Below are positions 18,678-28,052 of a DNA stretch of 64,000 nt, one piece after another; the stretch's first letter is position 1; each line of letters opens with the position of its first letter. Made by a program: the position numbers and the translations under genes. The DNA is from Catenulispora sp. EB89. Lineage in GTDB: Bacteria > Actinomycetota > Actinomycetes > Streptomycetales > Catenulisporaceae. The notes under the pieces are model-generated. The model was not told the origin of the DNA and searched no databases. It worked only from the letters and a program-made list of their open reading frames with translations. The stretch spans positions 124,001 through 188,000 of the forward strand of contig NZ_JBGCCU010000012.1 in assembly GCF_041261445.1 (NCBI RefSeq), written 5' to 3'.

Positions 18678-19088
18678 ATGTACTCGATGAATTCCCGACT
18701 CCCCATGTCGTGCGAGCCCCAGCAGGTCTGGGACGTGCTGCTGGACTACAAGTCCTACCCCGAATACATGACCGGCGTGAACGAGATCGAGATCCTGGAC
18801 CAGGACGGCGACCGCCGCACCAGCAGCTGGATCGTCGAGCTCAAGGGCTCGGAGATGGAGTGGGAGCAGGAGGACCACATCTCCGCCGACGACCGCCGCA
18901 TCGAGTTCCACCAGACCGACGGCGACCTGAACAGCTACCAGGGCTTCTGGCAGGTGCACGCGAACGAGCTGGAGGTCAGCGTCGAGTTCGACATCGGCCT
19001 GCCGCTGGTGGCCGAGATGATCCATCCCGCCGTGGCCAAGGCCATCGAGGGTTACGCGGGCGCCATCGTGGCCCGCGCCGAGCAGTAG
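18678..19088 (+). CDS. SRPBCC (START/COQ10-like) ligand-binding protein, possible cyclase
   Basis: This 136-residue single-domain protein looks like a SRPBCC helix-grip fold. It has an N-terminal strand and helix ending in VWDVLLDYKSYPEYM, a run of beta strands and a long C-terminal helix. Relatives are often named polyketide cyclase or COQ10-like; they bind hydrophobic ligands and sometimes steer cyclisation or dehydration. No catalytic residue can be assigned here. The gene starts 6 bases after the dehydrogenase stop and lies 16 bases before the aminotransferase, so it belongs to the same operon. A role in holding or folding the long acyl chain is inference. Confidence 0.75.
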   Translation: MYSMNSRLPMSCEPQQVWDVLLDYKSYPEYMTGVNEIEILDQDGDRRTSSWIVELKGSEMEWEQEDHISADDRRIEFHQTDGDLNSYQGFWQVHANELEVSVEFDIGLPLVAEMIHPAVAKAIEGYAGAIVARAEQ

Positions 19089-19104
19089 GAGACGGGGACA
19101 GGTT

Positions 19105-20355
19105 ATGAGCGACATCAAATCCGGGGACGCCAAGGCGACGTTCAAGCAGGTGAAGAAGCACTTCTCGCCGTCGCTGGCGATGGCCGGGAAGTTCATGGGC
19201 CAGGGCGCGGTCGAGACCTCCGCCGAGGGCTGCCGGGTGACGCTGTCCGACGGCCGCCAGGCGCTGGACTTCGGCTCCTACGCGGTGGCGCTGCTCGGAC
19301 ACCGGAACGTCGCGGTGGTCCGGGCGGTCCGCGAGCAGCTGGACCGGATGCCCACCTCGACGCGCTCGGTGCTCAACCCGGTGCCGGCGCTGGCCGCCGA
19401 GACCGTCGTGGACTACCTGGGCGGCGCGCTGCCGAAGGTGTACTTCGGCGGCGGCGGCGCGGACGCGGTCGAGGTGGCGGTCAAGCTGGCCCGCGTGGCG
19501 ACCGGCCGCAGCACCGTGATCGCCGTCGAGGGCGCCTTCCACGGCAAGACCCTCGGCGCCCTGGCGCTGACCCACCACGACCGGTTCCGCGGCGGGCTGG
19601 ACTCGGTGCTGCCCGGCGCCGTGCACATCGACCCGACGCAGCCCGACGCGGTCGCCCGGGTGCTGGCCGAGACCGACGACGTCGCGGCCCTGATATTCGA
19701 GCCCGTCCAGGGCGAGAACGGCGTGACCACGCTGGACCCGGCGATCCTGGCGCGCTGGTGCGCCGACGCCAAGGCGGCCGGCGCGTTCGTCATCGCCGAC
19801 GAGATCCAGGTCGGCCTCCGGCGCTGCGGCGAGCGGTCCGTGGCGCTGGCGGCCGGCCTGCCGGTGGACGCGGTGCTGCTGGGCAAGGCGCTCGGCGGCG
19901 GCGTGGTGCCGGTTTCGGCCATGGTGTGCACCGAGGAGCTGTACGCGCCGCTGGCGGCCGACTTCGTCCTGCACACCGCGACCTTCTCCGGACACCCGCT
20001 GGCCACCGCCGCGATCGTGCCCGCGCTGGCCACCATCGAGGAGCACGTCGCGGACGGCCTGCGGGTCAGCGCCGAGATGGCCGCCGGGCTGGCGGCGATC
20101 GCCGCCGACCACCCGGAGTCCGTCACCGCGGTGCGCGGCCGGGGCCTGCTGTGGGGCGTGGACTTCGTCTCGCCGGAGTTCGTCGGCGAGGTGCAGGTCG
20201 GCCTGGCCCAGCGCGGGCTGGTCGTCTCGACCTGCCTGAGCCGGCCGGAGGTGTTGCGGCTGATCCCGCCGATCGTCGCCACCTCCGAGGACATCGAGCA
20301 GGCCCTGTTCCTGCTGCGCGGATCGATCGAGCAAGCCCGCGCCGCAGTGGCGTAG
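19105..20355 (+). CDS. Class III PLP-dependent aminotransferase
   Basis: This 416-residue protein belongs to the acetylornithine / ornithine / omega-aminotransferase family. The PLP-binding aspartate is in FVIADEIQVGL and the Schiff-base lysine is K261 in LLGKALGGG. The FGGGGADAVEVAVKLAR stretch is the usual phosphate-binding helix region. It moves an amino group from an amino-acid donor to an aldehyde or ketone. The thioester reductase gene follows after 35 bases, so the likely substrate is the aldehyde released by that enzyme, giving a terminal amine. Repeated use on the growing chain, as proposed for zeamine and fabclavine, is possible but unproven. The start has GAGACGGGGACAGG upstream. 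Confidence 0.9.
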   Translation: MSDIKSGDAKATFKQVKKHFSPSLAMAGKFMGQGAVETSAEGCRVTLSDGRQALDFGSYAVALLGHRNVAVVRAVREQLDRMPTSTRSVLNPVPALAAETVVDYLGGALPKVYFGGGGADAVEVAVKLARVATGRSTVIAVEGAFHGKTLGALALTHHDRFRGGLDSVLPGAVHIDPTQPDAVARVLAETDDVAALIFEPVQGENGVTTLDPAILARWCADAKAAGAFVIADEIQVGLRRCGERSVALAAGLPVDAVLLGKALGGGVVPVSAMVCTEELYAPLAADFVLHTATFSGHPLATAAIVPALATIEEHVADGLRVSAEMAAGLAAIAADHPESVTAVRGRGLLWGVDFVSPEFVGEVQVGLAQRGLVVSTCLSRPEVLRLIPPIVATSEDIEQALFLLRGSIEQARAAVA

Positions 20356-20390
20356 CCCGAGACGGCGAGAACAGTAAGGAAGGCAAGGAC

Positions 20391-21608
20391 ATGACATCTG
20401 CCGACATCGAAGGCGACACCACCCAGATCGAAGGCGACGCCGCCCAGCTCGCCGAGGACAGCGTGCTGGCGGCGGACATCGAAGGCTTCACCCCGCGTAT
20501 CCCCGTGGCGCAGGCGACGTCGGTGCTCCTGACCGGGGCGACCGGCTTCGTCGGCTCGTTCCTGCTGCGCGAGCTGCTGGCCACCGAGCTGACGGTGCAC
20601 TGCCTGGTCCGCGGGGACTCCGCGGAGGCGGCTCGTGAGCGGCTGCTGGCGAACCTGGAAGCGCTCGACGTGGACGTCACGGACGTGGCCGACCGGATCG
20701 TGGTCGTCCCCGGCGACATCACGCTCGAACGGTTCGGCCTGTCCGAGACCGACTACCAGGCGCTCGCCGGCCGGGTCGAGGCGATCTACCACACCGCGGC
20801 CAAGGTCAACTTCCTGACTCCGTACAAGTGGCTGCGCAAGGCGACGGTCAGCGGGACCCACGAGGTGCTGCGCTTCGCGTGCGCGGCCTCGGCCCCGTTG
20901 CACCACGTCTCGACCGCCGGCATCTTCAACGGCCGGACCGGGGACAACACCACCCCGCGCGACGAGCAGTACCCGACCGGCCCGGCGGACGACATGCCGC
21001 TGGGCTACTCCAAGGCCAAGTGGGTCGCCGAGGAGCTGATCTCCACGGCGCGCGAGCGCGGCGTGCCGGTCACGGTGCACCGGCCCACGCAGGTGTGGGG
21101 CGACTCGCGCTCGGGGGCCTGCCAGCGCAACGACTTTGTGTGGCGCTTCGTCATCGGGTCGGTGCAGGCCGGGGCGTACCCGCGGAACTTCCGGCTGAAG
21201 ATGAACCTGGTGCCGGTCGACTACGTGTGCGCGGCGATCGTGGCGATCTCGCGGCAGGAGGCCGCGATCGGCGGGAACTACCACGAGATCGGGCCGGAGG
21301 CCATCGAGTCGGCGACGATTCAGGGCTTCATCGGCGCCGCGGGATACGACCTCAAGGAGGTCAGCATCATCAAGTGGCTCAAGGCGATCTCGGCGCAGGG
21401 CGTCAGCAACGCGATGTTCCCGCTGATCCGCACCGCGATGCTGATGGAGCAGGAGGAGCAGCCGCCGTTCGGCGACGAGGTGACGCGCGGGTTCTTGCGC
21501 GGGGCCGGGGCGCAGGGGGCTGACATCACGTGTCCGGCGATCGACGAGGTGTTGTTCGCCAAGTACGCCGACTACTTCGTGCGGCGCGGGTTCCTGCCCG
21601 CGGCGTGA
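20391..21608 (+). CDS. Thioester reductase (NAD-binding_4, extended SDR)
   Basis: This 405-residue stand-alone reductase is of the type found at the end of NRPS and fatty-acyl reductases. The Rossmann motif GATGFVG is at 49-55, CLVRGDSAEAARERL matches the family, and the catalytic pair is Y206 and K210 in GYSKAKW. Such enzymes use NADPH to reduce a carrier-bound thioester to an aldehyde (or alcohol) and so release the chain. The ATG was chosen for its strong AAGGAAGG site; the open frame upstream is only a shadow of the aminotransferase. Its place after the aminotransferase suggests reductive release followed by transamination of the PUFA-like chain. It could instead act on the NRPS carrier protein, which has no release domain of its own. 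Confidence 0.9.
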   Translation: MTSADIEGDTTQIEGDAAQLAEDSVLAADIEGFTPRIPVAQATSVLLTGATGFVGSFLLRELLATELTVHCLVRGDSAEAARERLLANLEALDVDVTDVADRIVVVPGDITLERFGLSETDYQALAGRVEAIYHTAAKVNFLTPYKWLRKATVSGTHEVLRFACAASAPLHHVSTAGIFNGRTGDNTTPRDEQYPTGPADDMPLGYSKAKWVAEELISTARERGVPVTVHRPTQVWGDSRSGACQRNDFVWRFVIGSVQAGAYPRNFRLKMNLVPVDYVCAAIVAISRQEAAIGGNYHEIGPEAIESATIQGFIGAAGYDLKEVSIIKWLKAISAQGVSNAMFPLIRTAMLMEQEEQPPFGDEVTRGFLRGAGAQGADITCPAIDEVLFAKYADYFVRRGFLPAA

Positions 21609-21687
21609 CGGGGTGCGGTGACTTCCTGCTGCTGACGTGTGCTCCGCTGCTGACCTTGACTCTCGACTGCTGAAAAGGGCTGAGACA

Positions 21688-23886
21688 GTGTTCGAAAGAC
21701 TCGGGCGTTTCATCCATCGCCGGCGTTCGGTGGTTCTGGCGGCGTCCGTCGTTCTGGCGGTGCTGTCGGGGATCTACGGGGTCGGCGTGTTCGGGGACAT
21801 GGTGCCCAACGGCTTCGAGGCGAAGGGCGCGGACAGCCACACGGCGGCCGTGCTGGCCGACAAGTCGTTCGCGCAGCGGAGTCCCGACGCGGTCGTCATC
21901 TATCGCAGCGCCGACCGCACGGTCGACGATCCGGCGTTCCGCCAGGCCGTGGAGGGCGTGCTCGACGCCCTTCCGGCCACGGCGGTCACCGGGTCGGTCG
22001 ACTACTGGCGGTCCGGGATGCAGGCGCTGGTCAGCAACGACCGGCACGCGACGTACACGTTGTTGAACTTCGTCGGCGAGGACGACAACAGCAAGCAGAA
22101 CAGCTATTTGAAGGTCAAGGACAAACTGTCGGCGGCGGGCTTGCAGACCATCCAGGGCGGCAACACGCCGGCCGGGTACGAGGCGGGGCAGCAGGTGGGG
22201 AACGACCTGGGGATGGCCGAGGGGCTGTCATTCCCGGTGTTGTTCATCTTCCTGGTGGTCGTCTTCGGGGGACTGGTCGCTGCGAGCCTGCCGCTGGCTG
22301 TGGGCGGGCTGTCGATTCTCGGGTCGATGGCGGTGCTGAGGTTGTTTGCTCAGTTCACTGATATCTCGGTGTTCGCCATGAGCCTGGTGACGATCCTGGG
22401 GTTGGCGGTGGCCATCGACTACGGGTTGTTCATCGTCAGCCGGTACCGGGAGGAGATGGAGCAGGGGCGTTCCGGTGCTGATGCGCTGTCGCGGACGTTG
22501 GCGACGGCGGGGCGGACGGTCGCGGTTTCCGGCGTCACGGTCGCTGTCGCGCTGGCTTCGATGGCGTTCTTCCCGTTCGCGTTCCTGAAGTCGATGGCTT
22601 ACGGCGGCGTTGCGGCGGTGCTGTTGTCGATGTTCTTCTCGCTGGTGGCGTTGCCTGCTGTTTTGGCGCTGCTGGGTTCGCGTATCAATGCTCTGTCGCT
22701 GTGGAAGCAGCGTTCGGTGATTCCGAGTGCGACAGGGTTCTGGTACCGGTTGTCGCAGGCGGTCATGCGCCGGCCGGTGCTGGTCGCCTCGGCTGCTGTG
22801 GTGCTGTTGCTGGCGTTGGCGTCGCCGGTGTTGCGGATCCAGTTCGGGGTGAACGACGCGCGTCAGCTGCCGAACTCCGCTCAAGGGCGGCAGGTGTTCA
22901 CCATGCTGCAGACGGACTTCCCCGACGGTGGCGCCAAGACCATCGACGCGGTGTTGGTGCTGCCTGCTGCCGCTGGTTCTGCTGGTTCCGCTGAGCAGGC
23001 AGCGCTTGATTCTTACGCCAAGCGCCTGGCCGCGGTTCCGGGTGCGCGTAGTGCGCAGATCACCGGCACTGGCGGCGATGTCGCGCGGGTGTCCGTGGAC
23101 TACGACGGGGTGGCGGTGTCGACGCCGAGCCGGGACCTGCTGCACCGGCTGCGTACCGTGGCGCTGCCGGCCGGCGCGAAGGCGTACTTCGGCGGGGAGA
23201 CCGCGCAGTACGACGATACTTTGAGGCTGCTCGGCGCGACGCTGCCCGGGATGCTGGCGTACATCGCGGTTACCACGTACATACTGCTGTTCCTGGCGTT
23301 CGGTTCGGTGCTGTTGCCGCTGAAGGCGATGGCGATGAACCTGCTGTCGCTGGCGGCGACGTTCGGGGTGCTCGTCTGGGTTTTCCAGGACGGCCACTTC
23401 GAAGGCCTGCTGGGTTTCCAGTCGACGGGCAACATCGAACCCAACAACCCGATCATGCTGTTCGCCCTGATCTTCGGACTGTCGATGGACTACGAGGTCT
23501 TCCTGATGTCGCGGGTGCGCGAGCAGTACGTGGCGCTCGGCGACCCGACGGCCGCGGTGGCGACCGGTGTGCAGCGCACCGGGCGGCTGATCACCAGCGC
23601 GGCGCTGCTGATGTGCGTGCCGCTGGCCGCGATGTCGTCCAGCAAGATCCTGACGATGATCCTGTTCGGGGTGGGGATGGTGGTCGCGATCGTGCTGGAC
23701 GCGACGGTCGTCCGCATCCTCCTGGTCCCGGCGATCATGCGACTTCTGGGACACGCCGGCTGGTGGGCCCCCGCACCGCTGCGGCGGGTCTACGATCGCT
23801 TCGGTATCCGCGAATCAGACGGCGAACTCGCACCGTCTCTGCCCACTCACCCGCCGGCCGACACGGTCGAAAGCCCCACGCACTGA
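21688..23886 (+). CDS. MMPL/RND-family membrane exporter
   Basis: This 732-residue integral membrane transporter of the MMPL branch of the RND superfamily probably uses the proton motive force. The N-terminal membrane helix follows FIHRRRSVVL. The two repeated transmembrane halves each carry the conserved aspartate signature (VAIDYGLFIVSRYR and GLSMDYEVFLMSRVR). It likely exports the lipid-like or amine product or an intermediate. The GTG at 21688 is preferred because of AAAAGGG about 10 bases upstream; an earlier GTG at 21637 lacks such a site. Compared with the upstream genes it uses more codons ending in T or the TTG codon, especially between 22300 and 23250. Confidence 0.88.
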   Translation: MFERLGRFIHRRRSVVLAASVVLAVLSGIYGVGVFGDMVPNGFEAKGADSHTAAVLADKSFAQRSPDAVVIYRSADRTVDDPAFRQAVEGVLDALPATAVTGSVDYWRSGMQALVSNDRHATYTLLNFVGEDDNSKQNSYLKVKDKLSAAGLQTIQGGNTPAGYEAGQQVGNDLGMAEGLSFPVLFIFLVVVFGGLVAASLPLAVGGLSILGSMAVLRLFAQFTDISVFAMSLVTILGLAVAIDYGLFIVSRYREEMEQGRSGADALSRTLATAGRTVAVSGVTVAVALASMAFFPFAFLKSMAYGGVAAVLLSMFFSLVALPAVLALLGSRINALSLWKQRSVIPSATGFWYRLSQAVMRRPVLVASAAVVLLLALASPVLRIQFGVNDARQLPNSAQGRQVFTMLQTDFPDGGAKTIDAVLVLPAAAGSAGSAEQAALDSYAKRLAAVPGARSAQITGTGGDVARVSVDYDGVAVSTPSRDLLHRLRTVALPAGAKAYFGGETAQYDDTLRLLGATLPGMLAYIAVTTYILLFLAFGSVLLPLKAMAMNLLSLAATFGVLVWVFQDGHFEGLLGFQSTGNIEPNNPIMLFALIFGLSMDYEVFLMSRVREQYVALGDPTAAVATGVQRTGRLITSAALLMCVPLAAMSSSKILTMILFGVGMVVAIVLDATVVRILLVPAIMRLLGHAGWWAPAPLRRVYDRFGIRESDGELAPSLPTHPPADTVESPTH

Positions 23887-23932
23887 TCCAGCACACTGAC
23901 CCCGCACGTCTCTCACCACGAAGGAACCCGCC

Positions 23933-24325
23933 ATGCCCGCTCTGCCCTGGACCAAGGGACCCTTCAAGCCCGCCGAGGACGCCGAGCTGCACGTGCTCAC
24001 CTCCCGCCTGCCGCTCCGCAAGTACACGGACGTCCCGCGGTTCCTGATGTGGACGCTGCGCATCCGCAAGCAGCTGCGCAACGCTCCGGGCTGCGCGGGC
24101 TACGCCCTGGACGCGAAGCTGCTGAAGAAGACCTTCTGGACCCTGTCGGCCTGGTCGGACAAGGCGGCGATGGACCAGTTCGTCCGCGAGGGCTCGCACG
24201 CCGCGATGCTGGTCGCGATGCAGGGGCGGGTCGGGAACCCGAAGTTCATCGAGACGCCGGCCGGCGCCGGGGATCTGCCGCTGGCGTGGAGCGCGGCTCG
24301 GGAGCGGATCGCGAGTCTGGGGTGA
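23933..24325 (+). CDS. Small dimeric alpha/beta-barrel protein (DUF3291 / monooxygenase-like)
   Basis: This 130-residue protein starts at an ATG with a good AAGGAA site 46 bases after the exporter. The central stretch KKTFWTLSAWSDKAAMDQFVREGSH is typical of the dimeric alpha/beta-barrel superfamily, which includes antibiotic-biosynthesis monooxygenases, spheroidene monooxygenase-like proteins and DUF3291. No catalytic residue can be assigned. It may be a tailoring enzyme or an accessory protein. It is the last gene of the plus-strand group and is followed by a hairpin terminator. Confidence 0.6.
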   Translation: MPALPWTKGPFKPAEDAELHVLTSRLPLRKYTDVPRFLMWTLRIRKQLRNAPGCAGYALDAKLLKKTFWTLSAWSDKAAMDQFVREGSHAAMLVAMQGRVGNPKFIETPAGAGDLPLAWSAARERIASLG

Positions 24326-24396
24326 GGGTTGCAGGCTTTTCTGACGGCTTCGCCTAAGGTCTGGTGACCCCGTAGGGGGACGCAGTTCGGGTGAGC

Positions 24397-24427
24397 ACCG
24401 GCGGTCGCATTGGCGGCCGCCGGTTTT
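24397..24427 (+). terminator. Rho-independent terminator after the first plus-strand operon
   Basis: ACCGGCGGTCGC at 24397-24408 pairs with GCGGCCGCCGGT at 24413-24424 (12 bp with one G-U wobble) around an ATTG loop, and the transcript continues TTTT. It lies 71 bases after the stop of the small barrel protein. Confidence 0.7.
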
Positions 24428-24575
24428 CGTGTGCCCGACCACGCACCGGTCTGAGCCACTGCGCGCACGTTTGGTCTGGCGGCTGTCTGCCGGGTTTGGT
24501 GGGCGCCAGGGGGCGGATCTCAGTGGTCGTGCCTGTAAAAACACCTGTAAGCGCATCCCGACCGCCCGCAGCCAC

Positions 24576-24617
24576 AAAAAGGCCCGGCGCGACCTCCCGT
24601 GGAGATCGCGCCGAGCC
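24576..24617 (-). terminator. Rho-independent terminator after the NRPS gene (minus strand)
   Basis: On the minus strand, 18 bases after the NRPS stop, a long stem (24581-24597 with 24601-24617; two mismatched positions, three-base loop) is followed by a TTTTT run at 24580-24576. With the plus-strand hairpin at 24397 it separates the two convergent operons. The remainder of the 310-base gap shows nothing else recognisable. Confidence 0.8.
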
Positions 24618-24635
24618 GTCAACTCGGGACCAGCG

Positions 24636-27600
24636 TTACCCGACCTCCCCCTCAGCCCGCAGCACCGCCGCGAGCCGGGCGACGGTCGGGTTGTCGAACA
24701 GCCGCCGGAGTCCGTCGTCCTGGCTTCCGCCGGCGCCGAATTCCTTCGCGATCCGCTCCTGGATTCCGATCGCGCGGAGGGAGTCGCCGCCGAGTTCGAA
24801 GAAGTTTTCCTCGATGCCGAAGTCGTCGCGTTCCAGGACCTCGCGCCAGAAGCGGAGCAGGGTCCGCTCCAGTTCGTCGCGCGGTTCCGACGGTGTCGCG
24901 GAAGCCTGCTGCTCGCGGGGTGCCGGGAGCGCCGAGACGTCGACCTTGCCGTTCGGGCTCAGGGGGACCTTCGGGATCAGCAGGTAGTGCCGCGGCACCA
25001 TGTACTCCGGCAGCAGTTCCTCCAGCTCGGCGCGGAGTGCCTCGGCGGCGGGGTGGGGGCGGCCGGCGGGGGCTTCGCCTTCGGTGGGGACCAGGTACGC
25101 CACCAGCTGGCGGCGGCCTGTGCGGGGGTGGGTGTCCACCGCGACGATCGCCTCGCGGATGCCCGGGTGGCGGCGGAGGGGGGCCGCTATCTCGCCGAGT
25201 TCGATGCGGTAGCCGTTGACCTTCACCTGCGAGTCCTCGCGGCCCAGGAACTCGATGTCGCCGCCGGGGAGGTAGCGGCCGAGGTCGCCGGTGCGGTACA
25301 GGCGTGCCTTGGTGCGGGGGTGCACGATGAAGCGTTCCGCCGTGCGCTCCGGGTCGCCCCAGTAGCCGCGGGCCACGCCGCTGCCGCCGATGTAGATCTC
25401 GCCGGTCGCCCAGACCGGGCTCGGTTCGAGCCACTGGTCGTAGACGTGCATGGTCTGGTTGGCCAGGGGCTTGCCGTAGGGGATCGACGTCCACTCCGGC
25501 GGTACTGCGCCGATCGGGTGGTGGATCGACCAGATCGACGCCTCGGTGGCGCCGCCGAGGCTCATGATGCGGGTCGCCGGGTACGTCGCGCTGATGCGGT
25601 CCGGCAGGGTCACCGGGATCCAGTCGCCGCTCATCATCACCAGTCGCAGGGCGGTGCCGGGCGGGGCCGCGTCCGCGTCGTGCGCGTCGATCCACGCCTG
25701 CATCAGCGCCGGGACGGTGTTCCACAGCGTCACCTGGTGCCGGTTCACCAGCTCGCTCCAGTGCCGCGGTTCGGCCGAGCGGCCCGGTTCCGGCATGACG
25801 ACCGCGCCGCCGGCTGCCAGGAGGCCGAACACGTCGTACACCGACAGGTCGAAGCTGAGTGCGGACAGCGCCAGCACTCGGTCCTGCGGGGTGACCTGGA
25901 AGCGGCCGTTGAGGTCCTGGATGGTGTTGGCCGCGGCGCGGTGGTCGATCATGACGCCCTTCGGCGTGCCGGTCGATCCGGACGTGAAGATCACGTACGC
26001 CAGGTCCTCCGGGGCCGGTCCGGTCGGCGGCGGGGTAGGCGGCGCCGAGCGCACTTCGGCGTCCGTCAGGGTCAGCAGGCTGATGTCGTCGGGCCAGCTC
26101 AGCTCGTCGCGCAGGCGGGGCGTCGTGACCACCGTCCGGACCCGGCCCTGCCGCAGGATCTGCTCGCGCCGGGCGGCCGGCCAGTGCGGCTCGATCGGCA
26201 GGTATGCCGCGCCCGACCTGGTGACGCCGAGGGCGGCGGCCACCTGCGCGTAGCCCTTCTCGGCGATGATGCCGACCAGCGTGTCGCGCTCCGCGCCGGC
26301 CGAGTGCAGCACGTGCGCCAGCCGGTACGCGTCCCCGACCAGCTCGCGGTAGCTGTGCTCGCCGCCGTCGGCCGTGATCACGGCCACCGCGTCCGGGGCC
26401 CGCTCGGCCTGCTCCTCGACCAGGTCGCAGAGCGTCCGCGCCGGGATCGGCGCCTCGGTGTCGTTGGCCCGGCAGCGCTCCACGGCCTGCGCCTCCGGCA
26501 GGACGACGAGCTCCGCCTCGTCCCAGGCGCCCTCGCTCCCGCCGAGCTGCTCCAGGCACGCGCGGTGCGCGGCGAACATCTCCGCCACCATGTCGTCGGG
26601 GAACAGGCCGTCCACGTAGTCCCAGTTGACCAGCAGCTCGCCCCGCTCCTCCAGCACCTGGTAGTCCAGCCAGACCTGCGGCGTCTGGCTCGCGCCGAAC
26701 ACGACGTCGCCGAACATCTGCGCCGACTCGGTGATGTTCGACGCGGAGTCGAACCCGATCATCGACGTGAACACCACCGGCATCGCGGCCCCTGGCCGCC
26801 CGCCGAGGCGCCTCGCGCGCTCCCGCAGGACCCGGACTCCGGAGAACGAAGAGTGTCCGAGGTCTTCCATCAGCTGGTGGTGCAGCCGCTTGGCGCGCCC
26901 GGCGAAGGAGTCCTCGGACTCGGGCCGCGATTCCAGCAGCACCACCGAGGTGAAGTCGCCGATCACCTCGCCGAGCCGCGGATGCGACGGCGGCCGGTTG
27001 AACAGCGTCAGGTTCAAGGTCAGCTCCGGCCGCTTCGACCAGCGGCGCAACACGTCGGCATAGGCCGCCAGCAGCACCGCCGACGGAGTCAGGCCCCTGC
27101 TGCGCGCCGTCTCCTTGATGGCCGACCAGTGCTCCGCGGACAGCCGGGTGTGCTGCCGGGCGAACGCCGGGCGCGAGAGCTGCCCGGGCTGGACCGCCAG
27201 CGGCAGCTCGGGAGCCGGCGGCAGCTGGTCGAGCCGGTCCAGCCAGTACTGCTTGTCCGCCTCGAACCCGCGCCCGTCCTGCTGCTGCTTCTTCTCGGCG
27301 AGCACGTAGTCGCGGAAGCTGACGTCCAGGGGTTCGGGCTCGGTCTCGGGGTGGCTGTAGAAGGTGAACCAGTCGCGCTGGAAGATCCCGATGCTGAACC
27401 CGTCCATGATGAGCATGTCGAAGCTCATGTGCAGCCGCCAGCGCCGGTCCTCCAGCTTGGTGGCCCGGATCTCGAACAGCGGCCAGCGGTCGGCGGGGAT
27501 GATCTGGTCGGACAGCTCCGCCCGGATCGCCTCGATCCCGGCCTCCCGCCCGGCGTCATCCAGCCCGGACAGGTCGGCGACCGCGATGTCGTACTCCGGC

Positions 27601-28031
27601 ACCTCGGGCCGGACCTGCTGGTACCCGCCGGGCTGGATGACGGCGCGGAGCATGCCGTGCCGCCGGATGAGCTTGTTCAGCGCCCGGCCGAGCCGGGGGA
27701 CGTCCAGATCCACGGCGTCGAACTCGAGATAGCCGTGCGCCGCGTTCCCGCCCAGCTCCACCGCCGGCGTCCGGCCCACCCAGTAGGCCTGCTGGATGTC
27801 GGTCAGCGGGAACGGCTCGTGCCACTGGGCCGGCTGCGCCCGCAGGCCCGCCGGCTCGTCCGCGCGCTCGGCCCGCGAGATGATCTCGATGAGCTCGTCC
27901 TTGCGCAGGCTCATCTCCTCGCGCAGCGCGGGCGTCAGGGCGCCGGGCGGCGCCGTCACGTGCAGCTTGCCGTCGGCGAGCCTCAGCCGCACCCCGCGGC
28001 GGTACAGCTCGGCGAACAGGTCCGTGGTCAT
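24636..28031 (-). CDS. NRPS module Cy-A(Cys)-PCP with N-terminal docking domain
   Basis: This 1131-residue single module begins with a TubC-like docking domain of about 50 residues (ALTPALREEMSLRKDEL). A heterocyclisation domain follows, with FPLTDIQQAYWVGR and the diagnostic DxxxxD (D205-D210, DMLIMD) that replaces the HHxxxDG of ordinary condensation domains. The adenylation domain has SGSTGTPKG at about 680-690. Aligned to the GrsA pocket, its specificity residues read D-L-Y-N-M-S-L-I-W, one change from the cysteine code DLYNLSLIWK. The PCP has S1084 in LGGDSLRA. It should activate cysteine, condense it with the upstream acyl chain and cyclise it to a thiazoline. There is no oxidase, thioesterase or reductase domain. 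It starts 21 bases after the PKS stop, with AGGAAGG as ribosome-binding site. Confidence 0.93.
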   Translation of the reverse strand: MTTDLFAELYRRGVRLRLADGKLHVTAPPGALTPALREEMSLRKDELIEIISRAERADEPAGLRAQPAQWHEPFPLTDIQQAYWVGRTPAVELGGNAAHGYLEFDAVDLDVPRLGRALNKLIRRHGMLRAVIQPGGYQQVRPEVPEYDIAVADLSGLDDAGREAGIEAIRAELSDQIIPADRWPLFEIRATKLEDRRWRLHMSFDMLIMDGFSIGIFQRDWFTFYSHPETEPEPLDVSFRDYVLAEKKQQQDGRGFEADKQYWLDRLDQLPPAPELPLAVQPGQLSRPAFARQHTRLSAEHWSAIKETARSRGLTPSAVLLAAYADVLRRWSKRPELTLNLTLFNRPPSHPRLGEVIGDFTSVVLLESRPESEDSFAGRAKRLHHQLMEDLGHSSFSGVRVLRERARRLGGRPGAAMPVVFTSMIGFDSASNITESAQMFGDVVFGASQTPQVWLDYQVLEERGELLVNWDYVDGLFPDDMVAEMFAAHRACLEQLGGSEGAWDEAELVVLPEAQAVERCRANDTEAPIPARTLCDLVEEQAERAPDAVAVITADGGEHSYRELVGDAYRLAHVLHSAGAERDTLVGIIAEKGYAQVAAALGVTRSGAAYLPIEPHWPAARREQILRQGRVRTVVTTPRLRDELSWPDDISLLTLTDAEVRSAPPTPPPTGPAPEDLAYVIFTSGSTGTPKGVMIDHRAAANTIQDLNGRFQVTPQDRVLALSALSFDLSVYDVFGLLAAGGAVVMPEPGRSAEPRHWSELVNRHQVTLWNTVPALMQAWIDAHDADAAPPGTALRLVMMSGDWIPVTLPDRISATYPATRIMSLGGATEASIWSIHHPIGAVPPEWTSIPYGKPLANQTMHVYDQWLEPSPVWATGEIYIGGSGVARGYWGDPERTAERFIVHPRTKARLYRTGDLGRYLPGGDIEFLGREDSQVKVNGYRIELGEIAAPLRRHPGIREAIVAVDTHPRTGRRQLVAYLVPTEGEAPAGRPHPAAEALRAELEELLPEYMVPRHYLLIPKVPLSPNGKVDVSALPAPREQQASATPSEPRDELERTLLRFWREVLERDDFGIEENFFELGGDSLRAIGIQERIAKEFGAGGSQDDGLRRLFDNPTVARLAAVLRAEGEVG

Positions 28032-28052
28032 CGTGGCTGCCTTCCTGGCGGG

